Shown here piece by piece: positions 13,176-25,499 of a DNA stretch of 64,000 bases (positions are counted from its first letter, which is position 1; every line of letters begins with the position of its first letter). The translations under genes and the position numbers were made by a program. Under the pieces are notes generated by a model. It worked only from the letters and a program-made list of their open reading frames with translations. It had not been told where the DNA came from and searched no databases. Source of the stretch: Gavia stellata (Eukaryota > Chordata > Aves > Gaviiformes > Gaviidae). The stretch is from the NCBI RefSeq assembly GCF_030936135.1, contig NC_082595.1, positions 79,952,135-80,016,134 on the forward strand. The letters run 5' to 3'.

Positions 13176-13867
13176 AAGCATTCCAACATGAGAGACCATC
13201 CTCAACACTCAGACATCATTATATCAGCTACATGTAACTGGAAAGGAAGAAACAAATTTACTTTTAAGTGGTGTTCTTCACAGGTGTTTTAACTAGATTT
13301 GTATTGCACAGAAAAACTTGCTCTCCATTTTTTTGAAAGTTATTTTCCCAAAGCGATCGCTACGTTCTGTAGTCATAAGAAAAGAAAGTGTGGCTGTAAA
13401 GTATTTTTCCACAAAACAGGATTTTGCTGCAGAAGCCAGGAAGAGAAGTTTAATACAATACCAAAGTACTCAGCTGCATTTAGTCTGGAACACAGAACTG
13501 TAAGTGTTCAGAGTGCAATTAAGGTTGCTTAAGTAACAATTCTCAAAATGTACTCCCAAAACTTTGCAGGATCCTCGAGCATGCGACCTTGAATCTGTTG
13601 TAATTTTTAAAGTCTCATTTAAGCCCAAAGAGTTGATAGAATCTTTTTGCTGTATAAATGGATTTTTGGAGTAACCTTTTTAAGCAGAAATCCATGGAAA
13701 TTGCAGTGAACAAGACAAGTGTGAAGGGGCACTTGGCATCACTTCTTTCAGAGGCTGCTTGCTATGGGCTGCAGAACACCCAGAAAAGTGAACCAAGGCT
13801 TCACAATCTTTATTAAGGGGAATGATAGTTACTTTTCGCTTAGAACACACAATAAACCCTCAGTAGT

Positions 13868-14405
13868 TGTGGTGGGTTAACCTTGGCTGGCTGCCACATA
13901 CCCACCAAGGGGGAAAAAATAAGATGAAAAAACTCATGGGTCCAGATAAAGGCAGTTCAATAAAGAAAGGCAAAGGCCATGTGCAGAAGCAAGAGAAAAC
14001 AAAGATTTATTTTCTACTTCATATCAGCAGGCAATGTCCACTTCCTGGAAAGTAGGGCCTCAGTACACATAGAGGTTGCTCTGGAAGGCAAACACCTTAA
14101 CAACAAATGCCCTCCCCACCCCCCCTTTCTCTTAGCTTTTGTTGCTGAGCACAACATCATATGGTATGGAACACCCCTTTGGTCAGTTTGGGTCAGCTCT
14201 CATGGCTATGTCCTCTCCCAACCTCCCCACTCTCAGCCTAGTAGCCTTTGAGGGGAGATTGGAGAGACAGCCTTGATGCTGTGCAAGCACTGCTCAGCAA
14301 CAGCCAAAACACTGGTGTGCTATCAACACCCTTCTAGCTACAAAGCACAGCACTATGAGGGCTGCTATGGGGAAAATAAACTCCATCTCAGCCAGACCCA
14401 ATACA
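13868..14405 (-). mobile_element. Solo ERV LTR, minus orientation
   Basis: A 538-base LTR on the minus strand reads from TGTATTGGGTCTGG (14405 downward) to CAACCCACCACA-like ends at 13868. Flanks gtagt and gcagt form a near-perfect 5-base duplication. It is the closest relative of the copy at 10134-10712 and lies inverted to it about 3.2 kb away. It is sense relative to SMAP1. Confidence 0.88.
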
Positions 14406-15080
14406 GCAGTTCAGTACACCTCTGAAGTTGAGAATAACTCACCTAGGTATCACTTGGCAATGAGAACAAAGACCAAAAAGCCTACACTCAATGTGTTATT
14501 GGCATGTCTCTTTGGTTTAACCACTGCTTAGGAGGGGAGCTCAAACACACAAGCACATTTCTGCTGAAGATGCAAAGAGCTAACATTAAGTACGGCATTT
14601 GCTGTGTTTAGAGAAAGGGATGGTTTTGCCATCATCTACAGGTAACACGCAACTGAACAAATATCCCATAGGTGCATATCCTAATGAGAAAAATCAGTCC
14701 CTATACTTAAAAGCATCATTACTTATTGATACGCTGGTTGTTTCTAGAAAACTATTGTGAATGACAAATTTAAACCTAAATGATTTGAGCACACCTTACA
14801 AGGAGCTTATTAAAAATAATCACTCAGTCCCAGCTGCCACTCACTGCTATGTTTTGAATCCATCTGCAAGTTCAGCTGCATTCAAGAACAATAGGTTACA
14901 CACAACAAATCACTTCCATCTTCTTTTGCAGAAGTTCTTATAGGACTACTGCTGCCTTTAATCCTACTGATGAAGTCCTGTACTATGAAGCTTTATCCAT
15001 TTTCATTCAAGCACTTCAGTAAAATTATGTTACAGATTCTGTTCCCTCCTCCCTAATAAGGAGGTAGTACACACGAGGAG

Positions 15081-15683
15081 TGTGCTGGTTTTGGCTGGGA
15101 TAGGGTTAACTTTCTTCACAGCAGCTAGTATGGGGCTGTGTTTCGGATTTGCACTGGAAACAATGTTGATAAAGCAGGGATGTTTTAGTTACTGCTGAGC
15201 AGTGCTTACACAGAGTCAAGGCCTTTTCTGCTCCTCACACCACCCCACCAGCGAGTAGGCTGGGGGTGCACGGGAAGTTGGGAGGGGACACAGCCGGGAC
15301 AGCTGACCCCAACTGACCAAAGGGATATTCCATACCATATGACATCATGCTCAGTATATAAAGCTGGGGGAGGAAGAAGGAAGGGGGGGACATCCAGAGT
15401 AATGGCATTTGTCTTCCCGAGCAACAGCTATGCATGATAGAGCCCTGCTTCCCTGCAGATAGCTGAACACCTGCCTGCCGACGGGAAGTGGTGAATAAAT
15501 TCCTTCTTTTGCTTTACTTCTCCACGCAGTTTTTTTTTTTTTTGCTCTACCTATTAAACTGTCTTTATCTCAGCCCACAAGTTTTCTCACTTTTACTCTT
15601 CTGATTCTCTCCCCCACCCCACCTGGGGGGAGTGAGTGAGCAGCTGTGTGTGCTTAGTTGCCAGCTGGGGTTAAACCATGACA
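15081..15683 (+). mobile_element. Solo ERV LTR, plus orientation, TATA and AATAAA retained
   Basis: A 603-base LTR starts TGTGCTGGTTTTGGCTGGG and ends TTAAACCATGACA. Flanks aggag and aggaa give a 5-base duplication with one change. It keeps a TATA-like TATATAAAG near 15356 and AATAAA near 15494, followed by a T-rich tract, so its U3-R-U5 layout is readable. It is a different subfamily from the 10134/13868 pair, judging by its termini. No interior genes are present. Confidence 0.9.
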
Positions 15684-17181
15684 AGGAATATGGCAATTGA
15701 TAGCCAAACATGGAATATCACATTCCTTTTCTCATTCATGCAAGAGGGACAGTTCCCTACTCCTCATCAATATATCCATTTCCTTACACAAAATCAGAGC
15801 CAGACATGGCTTTGAGAAACAGAACTACTCTTTTACCAAGTCACAGTTGCAAAGTTAAGTGCTTGGCAACATTGCCTCCAAGTATCACACATTGCTGTCC
15901 GCAGCTCCACTCTGACAGGGACTGAGCTACAATCTCTACCTCTTTTTCCTCCTTGGTCTACTGGAAGTAAATACCTTTCCTCAAGAGAGAGAGGGCAACT
16001 GACTGAGATAGGCAGTACATTGACCTGTGCAGTTTTCACCTCCCCATAAAACTTGTTACCATCTCCATAAACTACAGAATAGTGCTCTAATCTGTAGCTT
16101 AGAGACTACATTAGAGATGTACCCACATCTACCACAGGCTTGCAGCACTAGGATGTTCCTTGAACCTCCAAGTTCTTCCTCCTCTTTAGACGGTGACCCC
16201 AGAACACAAAAGCATCTAGCTCCTCTGGTCAGAGGAACACAGATCTACTCCTCAGTATTTTGGATAAGCTGGAAAACAAAGCAGGAACTTGGGTTCTCCA
16301 GGTTGGATCAAGTATCATAACACCAAGCAGGAACTCATGACAGTATATACTCAGACATAGACATTTATCACCTGGATAAACTGGAAAGCAACAAGTGATC
16401 AAGACAAGAGAGTGGAGGATAAATAAGGGTTAGCATTATACCATGTAATCAGAGTCTACTGTAAACAAAGATGAATATGAAATAGGTATCCATTCAAATC
16501 TAAGTTTCCCAAGTTTTCACAAAGAAAATGAAAGTTTTGTGTAAATGGCTTTTTGTGAAGCAATTCAAGAGAAAAATGTAAAGAGTAATATTGCTTAATG
16601 TGTCAGCAGACATTAATCAGATAAGAGGTCAGAATGGGAGGAGAACAAGAATCTGTATAGCTTGTTTTGCCCCAGTCTTCCAGGGGACATAATTTCTAGT
16701 CATAATACAGAGCTCCAACCAGCAGTTTTAAGATACAGGGAAATTTCTGACACAAGAGACTCCATTTTAAGCAACCTTCTACCAGCTCTAGGAGGCAGTT
16801 TAACTTGTGAAGGTATTCTCCCAGCTAGATTTAAACAGCATTTCAGTCAAAAGACATCAGTAACCTTTCCATGTAGCCTCTGAATTCCCGCTTGCTTCAA
16901 ATGGCCAGATTTGGTCCTTTTTACCTCTAGATGCACAAACCACAGCAAGATTTCTGTATCAGCTATTTCAAGAAAAGTCAAGACTCTACTACAGTCTGTA
17001 TTTACTGGTGTTTAATCACTTCCCTTTCTCATAAAGGACCTCAACTTTAAACAAAGAATTTACTTTTTTAGCTATGTAGGCAGATGCTTGCACTGGAAAA
17101 ATAAAAACCTACATGGTATCTGCAGTGGGACTCTATACCAGCTCGTAAGTGATACAACAGCTGAATTGGATCTGAAGTAGC

Positions 17182-19015
17182 TGAGCTTAGAAGGGATCCG
17201 TGGAGATCATCTAGTCCAAACCCCCTGCTCAGAGCAAACTACAGAAGGTTGCATAGGACTGTTGCCAGTCAGGTTTTGAGTATCTCCAGGGATGAAGACT
17301 CCACAGCCTGTCTGGGTAACCTGCTCCAGTATTCAACCTCTCCTAGAGTAAAAAAGTTTATTCTTATGTTGTTTCAGTGGAATTTCCTGTGTTTCTATTT
17401 GTGTTCACTGCCTCTTAGTCCCATCACTGGATACCACAGACAATTCTGGCTCAGTCATTTTTGCTCCCTGTCACCAGGTATTAACACACATTGATAAGAT
17501 AAGATCTCCCTAATAGCCTTCTCTCCTCCAGGCTAAACAATCCCAGCTCTCACCCTCTCCTTGTATGTCAGACACACCAACCTCTTCATTTTAGTGCCCC
17601 TTTGCTGCACTTGCTCCAGTCTGTCCATGTTTCTCTTGTACGGCAGAGCCCAGAACCGGACACAGTACTACAGATGTGGTCTCACCAGTGCTGAGGAAAG
17701 GAGAAGTATCACCTCCCTCCAGCCACTGATGATGCTCTTCCTGAAATTTAGTCCAAGATGTTGGCCACCTTTGTGGCACAAGGCTCATGACCAATTTGTG
17801 ATCCACAAGACTCCCAGCACCTCTTCTGCACCACCAGCACCTCCTCCCTAGGGGTAGGGCTTCACATTTCCCTTTGTTGAACTTCATGCAGTTTCTGCTG
17901 GCCCATTTCTCCAGCCTGTCAATTTTTCTGCTCCGAGTAGCAGAACATATGTCTGGTGTATCAACTCCTCCCAGTTTTGTATCACCTCGAGCTTGCCAAG
18001 GGCATAGTCTGTCCTATCACACAGGACATTAATGAGGATGTTAAACAGTGCTGGCCTCAGTATCAAACCCTGAGGTATGCCACTAGCAACTGGCCTCCAG
18101 CTCAACTTTAAGTTGCTGATCACAACTCTGAGCCTCGCATTTCAGCCACTTTCAATCCGCCTCACCATCTGTTTACCCAGACTGCACTTCATCAAGTTAC
18201 CAGTGAGCATGTTACATGACAGAATTTCAAAAGCCTCACTAGAGTCAAGGTAAAATATATCCATCATTATCATCCACCAAGCCAGTCATCTGGCTTGGTC
18301 ATTGTAAGAGGCTATCAGGTTGGTGAGGCATGATACCCCCTTTGTAAATCCAGACTAACTATTCCCAGTCATCTCCTCCTTCATAAATTTTCAGGATTAT
18401 TTGCTCTGACACCTTCCCAGGGACTGAGGAATGCCAACTGGCCTGTGGTTCCCTAGATGTTCCTTCTTACCCTTTTCAGAGACAGGAATGACATTTGCTT
18501 TCTTCCAGTCCTCAAGACTGTGCCCTAGTCACCATGACCTTACAGTTTCTGTGAGTGGCCTCAAAATTACATTGGCCAGCTGTGTCTGCACTCACAAGTG
18601 CATCCCATCAGAGACCACAGACTTGTGTACATCCAGTTTCTGTAAGCACTCCCAAACCTCTACTACTGAGAGTAAGCCCTCCTTGCTCCAGACTGCCCCA
18701 CTGGTCTCAGGGACCTGGAATTCCTGAAGGGAAGCCTTACTAGTAAAGACCAAGGTGAAGAAGGCATAGAACTCCTCAGCCTTTTCCACATCCCGTATCA
18801 CCAGGTCCCCTGCTCCATTTAGCAGCAGGTCCACATTTTCTCCAGTCTTTTTACTACCGATTAACTGCAAAAGCCCTTCTTGTTGCCATTCACATATCCC
18901 TTGTCAGATTCAACTGTCTTTCCTATCTAAATGCATCCTTGCATGCTCAGACAGTGTCTCCATGTTCCCCACAGGTCACCTGTCTCTGCTTTCACCTCTT
19001 ATATGCTTCCTTTTT
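17182..19015 (-). mobile_element. Old CR1 LINE, 3' part (split by a nested CR1)
   Basis: Degraded CR1 containing reverse-transcriptase remnants on the minus strand. At 18592-18870 the frame reads LDVHKSVVSDGMH and ENVDLLLNGAGDLV, the RT N-terminal region. At 17884-18123 it reads ASGIPQGLILRPALFNI, the RT core. Many stops and frame breaks mark it as dead. It resumes at 20071 after an inserted younger CR1. Confidence 0.88.
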
Positions 19016-20070
19016 ATAGAATCATCAAATGGTTTGGGTTGGAAGGGACCTTAAGATTATCTAGTTCCAGCCTCCCTGCCATGGGCAGGAACACCTTCCA
19101 CTAGACCAGGTTGCTCAAAGCCCCATCCAACCTGGCCTTGAACACGTCCAGGGTTGGGGCATCCACAACTTCTCTGGGCAACCTGTTCCAGTGCCTCAAC
19201 ACCCTCATGGTGAAGAATTTCTTCCCAATGTCTAATCTAAATCTACCCTCTTTCAGCTTAAGCCATCACCCCTTGTCCTATCACTACATGCCCTTGTAAA
19301 AAGTCCCTCTCCATCTCTCCTGTAGGCCCCCTTCAGGTACTGGAAGGCTACTACAAGGTCTCCCTGGAGCCTTCTCTTCTCCAGGCTGAACAACTCCAGC
19401 TCTTTCAGCCTGTCTTCATAGGAGAGGTGCTCCAGCCCCCTAATCATCTTCATGGCCCTCCTCTGGACTCACTCCAACAGGTCCACGTCATCTTCGTGGC
19501 CCTCCTCTGGACTCACTCCAACAGGTCCATGTCCTTCTTATGTTAGCGGCCCCAGAGCTGGACGCAGTACTCCAGGTGGGGTCTCACGAGACCAGAGCAG
19601 AGGGGGAGAAACATCTCCCTCAACCTGCTGGTCACGCTTCTTGTGATGCAGCCCAGGATACAGGTGGCTTTCTCGTCTGCAAGCATTCACTGCTGGGTCA
19701 TGTTGAGCTTCTCATCAACCAACACCCTCAAGTCCTTCTCCTCAGGGCTGCTCTCAATCTGTTCTCTGCCCAGCCTGTATGTGTGCTTGGGATTGCCCCA
19801 ACCCACATGCAGGACCTTGCACTTGGCCTTGTTGAACTTCATGAGGTTCACACGGGCCCACCTCTCAAGCCTGTCAAGGTCCCTCTTGATGGCATCCCCT
19901 CCCTCCAGCATGTTGACTGCACCACACAGCTTGGTGTCGTCGGCAAACTTGCTGAGGGTGCTCTCAATCCTACAGTCCACGTTGCCGACAAAGATGCTAC
20001 ACAGCGCCGGTCCCAATACCAATCCCTGAGGAACGCCACTCGTCACTGGTCTCTACTTGGACATCAAGCC
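19016..20070 (-). mobile_element. 5'-truncated CR1 LINE nested in an older CR1
   Basis: Begins at its 3' end with ATAGAATCATCAAATGG and runs into the ORF2 reverse transcriptase. At 19687-20046 the minus frame gives [17 protein letters not shown] and [13 protein letters not shown], with the FADD catalytic motif. At 19253-19453 it gives [20 protein letters not shown]. It is 5'-truncated at 20070. A short sequence of about 50 bases, CTCACTCCAACAGGTCCA with flanks, is duplicated within it near 19450-19530. Confidence 0.92.
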
Positions 20071-20920
20071 TTTACATTTGAGTTTCATCAGGAGCTCCTT
20101 GTTCATTTAAGCAGCCCCCCTGCTGCCTTTATGCAATTTCCTGCTTATCAGAATGTGCCACACTAGAGCTTAAAGGAGTGAGCCTTGGGGAAAAAATAAT
20201 CAGTGACCTCTCCTGGCCTTCTCTATCCTCTAGAACCATCTCCCAAATGATTCTTGCAAGCAGATCCCTGAACAGATTAAAAAGTCTTCTCTCCTAAAGA
20301 TTAGGGCTGTCATTCTACTCCACTTTGTTCCTTCCTCTTCAGATCCTGAACTCTTCCATCTCACAGCCACTGCAACCAAGACTACTCCTAACCTTTACAT
20401 CCTCAGCCTGTCCTTCCTTCTTTGTAAGTAAGAGGTCCATCAGGTCCATCTGAGTATCCTTCTTTGTCCTCAACCACTTGCATTGATAAGTGGTCATCAA
20501 TGCACACCAGAAACCTCCTTGTTTGTTTGCTTTGATTGCTTGTTCCCTGGTGTGCTGCATCTCCAGCAAATACCAGGCTGGTTCAAGTCCCCCATGAACA
20601 CCAGGGTCTGTAAATGTTAGGCTTGAGCTGTCTGAGGAAAGCCTCATTACTATTTCTTCCTGTTTGGATGGTCTAAAGCAGATACCCACACCGTCACCCA
20701 TGATGATCTGCCCTCTAATCCTGACCCATAAGACCTCAACTGGCTCATTAACCATCTCTAGGCAAAGCTGCATGCAGCCCCACTGCTCTCACAGAAAACA
20801 GCAACTTTCCCTTATCACCATCCCCAGCCTGCCCTTCCTAAAGGGCCTGTACCTATCCACTGCAGTTCTCCAGTTGTGCAAGCTATCTCACTCTGATGCC
20901 AGTAAAAATCATAGCTCAGT
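20071..20920 (-). mobile_element. Old CR1 LINE, 5' part (endonuclease region)
   Basis: Continuation of the CR1 at 17182-19015. At 20339-20773 the minus frame shows the C-terminal part of the CR1 apurinic-type endonuclease: GDGVGICFRPSKQEE, LMDLLLTKKEGQAEDVKV and SLGCSGCEMEEFRI. The junction is exact: TATGCTTCCTTTTT before the insertion joins TTTACATTTGAGTTTC after it, as in an uninterrupted CR1. Together the two parts cover about 2.7 kb. Confidence 0.85.
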
Positions 20921-21859
20921 TGTAACTCATTTTTACTCTTCCATAATATCTGAAAACAATTTGTTGTTGACAGTACACTGAAGATGGATTCAGCTAGTCA
21001 TGGGTTCAACAGTGTTACTCTTCAAGAACCTCAACATGAGAATCTGAACAACTTTACCCATTCACAAGGCAAAGTCATTAAGTCCTGGGGAATTTAGTTG
21101 TGGCCATAAGAGAACAATTCAAAGCATCTAAGTTCCTAATGTAAAGCTGAATCACACTCAAATGAACCTTAGTGAGCCAGTCTAGGACAATATGACACCT
21201 GAGCTAAATTAACTGCTGACTACTCCCTGAGTAATGGCTGATAATTGACTTTCTTAAATCCTGTAAGAAGCATGGATTAAAGAGGGAGTCACCCCTCCAG
21301 GAAAAGGTACCTCCCTAAAAGTCCACTTATCACATACACATATCTAATTGCTTCCTCTGTATTGTTGACAAGGACTTCTCAAGGCTGCAGCACAGTTGCT
21401 CTTTCTTTACAGCATTTATACCAAAGATGGCAGATTCACAAGACAGCATCAGTTTCAGTTCCACAAAAGGAGATTTAGGAACAAAGCAAAGATCAACAGC
21501 TGGTATCAAGGGCATCCTGCAGTGGCACCTTTTTCATGTCACTAAGGAGAGGCAGAACCACAGCTTAGGTACCATTAGGAGACACACACCAGTAGCCCCT
21601 GACCAAGAGAACTGTGAAGTGTCTGGCACTTCAGAAGGCAAGAACATGGTCTCCTCAACACTAATAACTACTTTTCAGGAACTGTCCCACCTTTATGGTC
21701 CACACAAAGGAAATGGCTTAGATTGCTAAGGCCTGTACTTGTGAATGTAGGGCAGCAAACTAAGGATGTAAGGATTTCTGCATCTGTATAATCCACCTCA
21801 GAGAACCTAGAAAGTTACAAGATAAAAAACCAAGTCCCACAAATATTTTTTATTAGTAG

Positions 21860-22005
21860 TCACAGAAAAATTTAGATTGAAAGGGACCTCCAGAGGTCAT
21901 CTAGCCCAGCCTCCTGTCAAAGCAATGCTAACTTCAAACCTACATCATTCCACTTTTGGTCTCATCCAATCACATTCAGTTAAGTCCTGAAGAATGGAGA
22001 TTGCA
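21860..22005 (-). mobile_element. Short CR1 3' remnant
   Basis: About 145 bases of degraded CR1 tail. GAAAGGGACCTCCAGAGGTC, CATCTAGCCCAGCCTCC and the later CAGTTAAGTCCTGAAGAATG follow CR1 order. It has no coding content. Confidence 0.75.
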
Positions 22006-25000
22006 CCGACAAATACCATTTTAAGGGCTTTGGCAAAAAGCCTTCAGGCTGTGCACACAGTTTCAACAGCAGAAACTTGTATTTGCAAACAATCCTGTTC
22101 CACTACAAGCTAAACAGATTTCCTGTGACTTATTTCAGAATATTTTTCTGCATTATAAGAGTCAGGAAATGAAACAAATCCCTTCCTTACAGGCAGAAAA
22201 CACCACCACTAGAGTCACCCAGTACTGCAACACCTTGACCACTTCAAGTTTTAAGCTAAAGCTGCCACACTCCTCCCTCCCAGAAAGAGAGGTGTCTTCT
22301 TAACAGCTCTTTTCTTGGGCAAGACAATTAATTGTAGCTCTCAGGGCCACAGCAGCAACTAATTCCTAACAAAATTTCAGTCTCATGCAACCAGTGTCAG
22401 CAATAAGTAAAAGGGTATAGAACAAAACCAGAGCATTGGGGTAGTTTTATTTAGTATCAGGGAATCAGGAAAAAATCCTGGTGATACAGTGTCAGGAGAG
22501 ACTGAAGAGAGTTTCTGGTCCCTTAAGGTCTTTGAAGGTGCTATCTTTTACAAAGAGGCCAGAAAAATAAGTTTAAGTACCAGATGATCACTAGGATTTC
22601 TGGCAATACAGTTCCTTACTATTATTAGAGGTCAAGATATATCATTCCAGTTGCTGAGCTTAAGCAAGACCCATCCTGAATCAAAGCTGTTTGCCTTAGT
22701 TATTCCTTGTGGAAGGATATCAGAAAGCCTCACTGGACAGCTAGAAGCCTCCAGTTGTTGAATGTGTCGATTCGTATTCTAGTCTGTTATGCTCACATGA
22801 TCTTTACCAATCTGATCTCACAGCAGCAATACCAGCCTTGCAACAGAATTACCCGGAGAAGTACTAGCAATTTCTTGATCCAAGTAACCTGAAGTCACAT
22901 CTGATATTTGCAACTATATTCACCGGTACAAGATATCCATAGATCAGTAATCAGCTACTGTTTGGCTACTACTCTGTGTCTGAACTTCAGTATAGGGCTG
23001 AAAGTTAGACTTCAGCTGATGTGTGGAACTGCCCTCCAACATAATCCAACTGTGTTCCATTTCCACTGGTGTCCTACTTCAGGAATTTCTCCACCTTAGG
23101 AGGAGGACAGGGAAGGTCTTCACCTGAAGAGGTAGAGCAGCCAGTGCCTTGTCCTAGAGCAAGCTAATACTGTTGATCAGCTGTCCCAAAGCTTTCTTAC
23201 ACTGACAGTCAGAGGCAAAGCTGAAACCTTGCACAGGCTGCAGGCAGTGGGCTATAAGAGTTATCCATTTGCTTTAGGTTAATTCCTGAGGAAGAAGTAC
23301 ACTATTTATTAAAGTATACAGGCAAGATTAACACAGTGAGAAGACCAGACATCAAAACAAGTCAACAGCAAAAGCAGCTTCACAAAAAGTCATGTTCATA
23401 CACATTTAAGTTGGTCTCCCAGCCACAGAAGAGATCATATGCAAGACTTAATTGTCTACAAAAAACCTGAAGAGCTATAAACGTATCTGGAATAGTCCAG
23501 ATTTGTTTCAATAGCTAGCTTGCCCATTTCAATTTAAACTATAATTTTTTTCTCCCCTACTCCTAAAAGACTTTGTGTTTGAGATTGAGTAAACCTAATT
23601 TAACTTCCCTAACAACTTGCCAAAGCGAAAACTGCAATAATTGGTTCTGGCTACCCAAATTTCAGTACTGCAATCTTTCCTGTTCAGTCTCTCCCCACAG
23701 TCCTAAAAGCCTCTACCTGCCACTCTTCAGACAGAAAAGACCAAGTCTTCAGTCATATACAGATATCCAAGGATTGTGTAGCACAATATTGAACAGTATT
23801 TTCATTAATATTATAATCAAATTAAACCAATTTTAATCTGGTTGAACAAGCAACAGTGTCAATGTGACTCTTTTACTAGGAGTCCGGTAAGAGATCACTT
23901 AATCAGGCTTCAAGCACTACCAGGCATGAAATAAGTAAACATTAAAAAAAAAGAAAACACCCAACAGTAGAACACCTCCTCCGATACAGAAATTTATTCA
24001 CCTTTTCCAAAGGCCCAAGACATCTGCAATTGCCTATACAAAAGTCCGCAAGGTTCCAGTGTTGTTATTTTAACTTTGTTACAGTTAAAAAAATTCTAAA
24101 GCAGTTGACAACTCAGGTCATGGCCTTCTTGACAGAGATATGAATTTACAAGCAGACTTCAGTAGTGAATCTATCTGTACTAAAGCCAACATGCAAATGC
24201 AAGCATAACAAACACAAAAGGTATGTTAGAGAACATTCACACTAGTTTCAAACATACCTCTTTTGTTCAAACTTCATTAGGAACAGTAACCAGAGTCTTA
24301 TGGTCCACATTTGCAGAGATGGTCACACTACACTAAGATTGATTGCCTTCAGTTTACTTTACAGGCCTACTTGCTTAGACAGGTAGTCCTTTGATACTAC
24401 TGAATATCTTGTCCCCTTCCAAGAAGAAACATCTCCTTTTGTGCTTCATCACACTCTTCAACTTCCAAGTACTTGACTCAGTATTGTTTAATATCAGCAC
24501 CCAAATAATACCAGCCTTGCTGCCAAGCAATAACACAAGCCTAGGAGACTTCTGGCATGTTATAACTAGATACAAAGTACATAGAAATAGCAAAGTATAG
24601 CCCCTATAGTCAAACAATTGCTGACTGAAGTTAACAGGTTTTGATTTTGGCTCCATTTGACAGATCTCTAAGAGGTGTTATTGTTTAAGAGATTCAAATA
24701 TCAGCATTGGAACAATAACAAAAAATGCATTTAGTCTCCCTCTGCAGTGAAAGGGGGGGGGTGTTGTGCACTTTACAACAGCTTTCAGCACAGTTTACAC
24801 ATGAGACAGATGGACAGATCTATAGCTATTTCCTTCTCCTAGATCATTCCAACCCCTGCTAGCTTTGCCTAGTTATACACACAAAAGGAACACAAAGGAA
24901 TTTCAGTTGCTTATCTCTTTCAAAAATTCAGGATGACTTAAGTTACTGCCAACATGCCTTACTATTTTCTATGGATATTAGAAACAGTAGTATAACTACC

Positions 25001-25499
25001 TCCCAGTAGTATAACACTGGGAAGACATCTACTGCCTTATGTAGATGGCTGTTCAGATAGGGATATAAAGAACAGCCAGTACACAGACAAGCACTGCCTT
25101 GTCAAATGTCATTCCAACCTCCTCACTCTTCCAAAAATCTCAGTGATTGCAAAGACAGTTCCAGAACCTTTGATTTTTAGGCTTCTTCCCCACAGAGGTG
25201 TCATCTAATCTTTCTGGCAGCTGGAAGACCTACAGTTTGAAGGTGATATATGGCGACTACAATATGGCCCTACAGCAGGTAGTTTCCAACACATTTTAGC
25301 AGTGACAGTCAGATTCATAGCAGCTACTTTAACAGTTAAAAGGCAAATACAGAATAAAAAGCACTTCCAGAAACTGTTGCCAGAGTCAGCAATCCTAATT
25401 ATTGCTTAATGCTTACTCTGGCAGATGTGTCCTCAACTGTATTCCCCACCTTCCAAAAAACTTGCAGAACAAAGCTGTCTAATGTATCTGCATACCTCA

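Noticed and set aside
19540..20166. 208-codon plus-strand frame
   Set aside because: It is antisense to the nested CR1 reverse transcriptase at 19016-20070.
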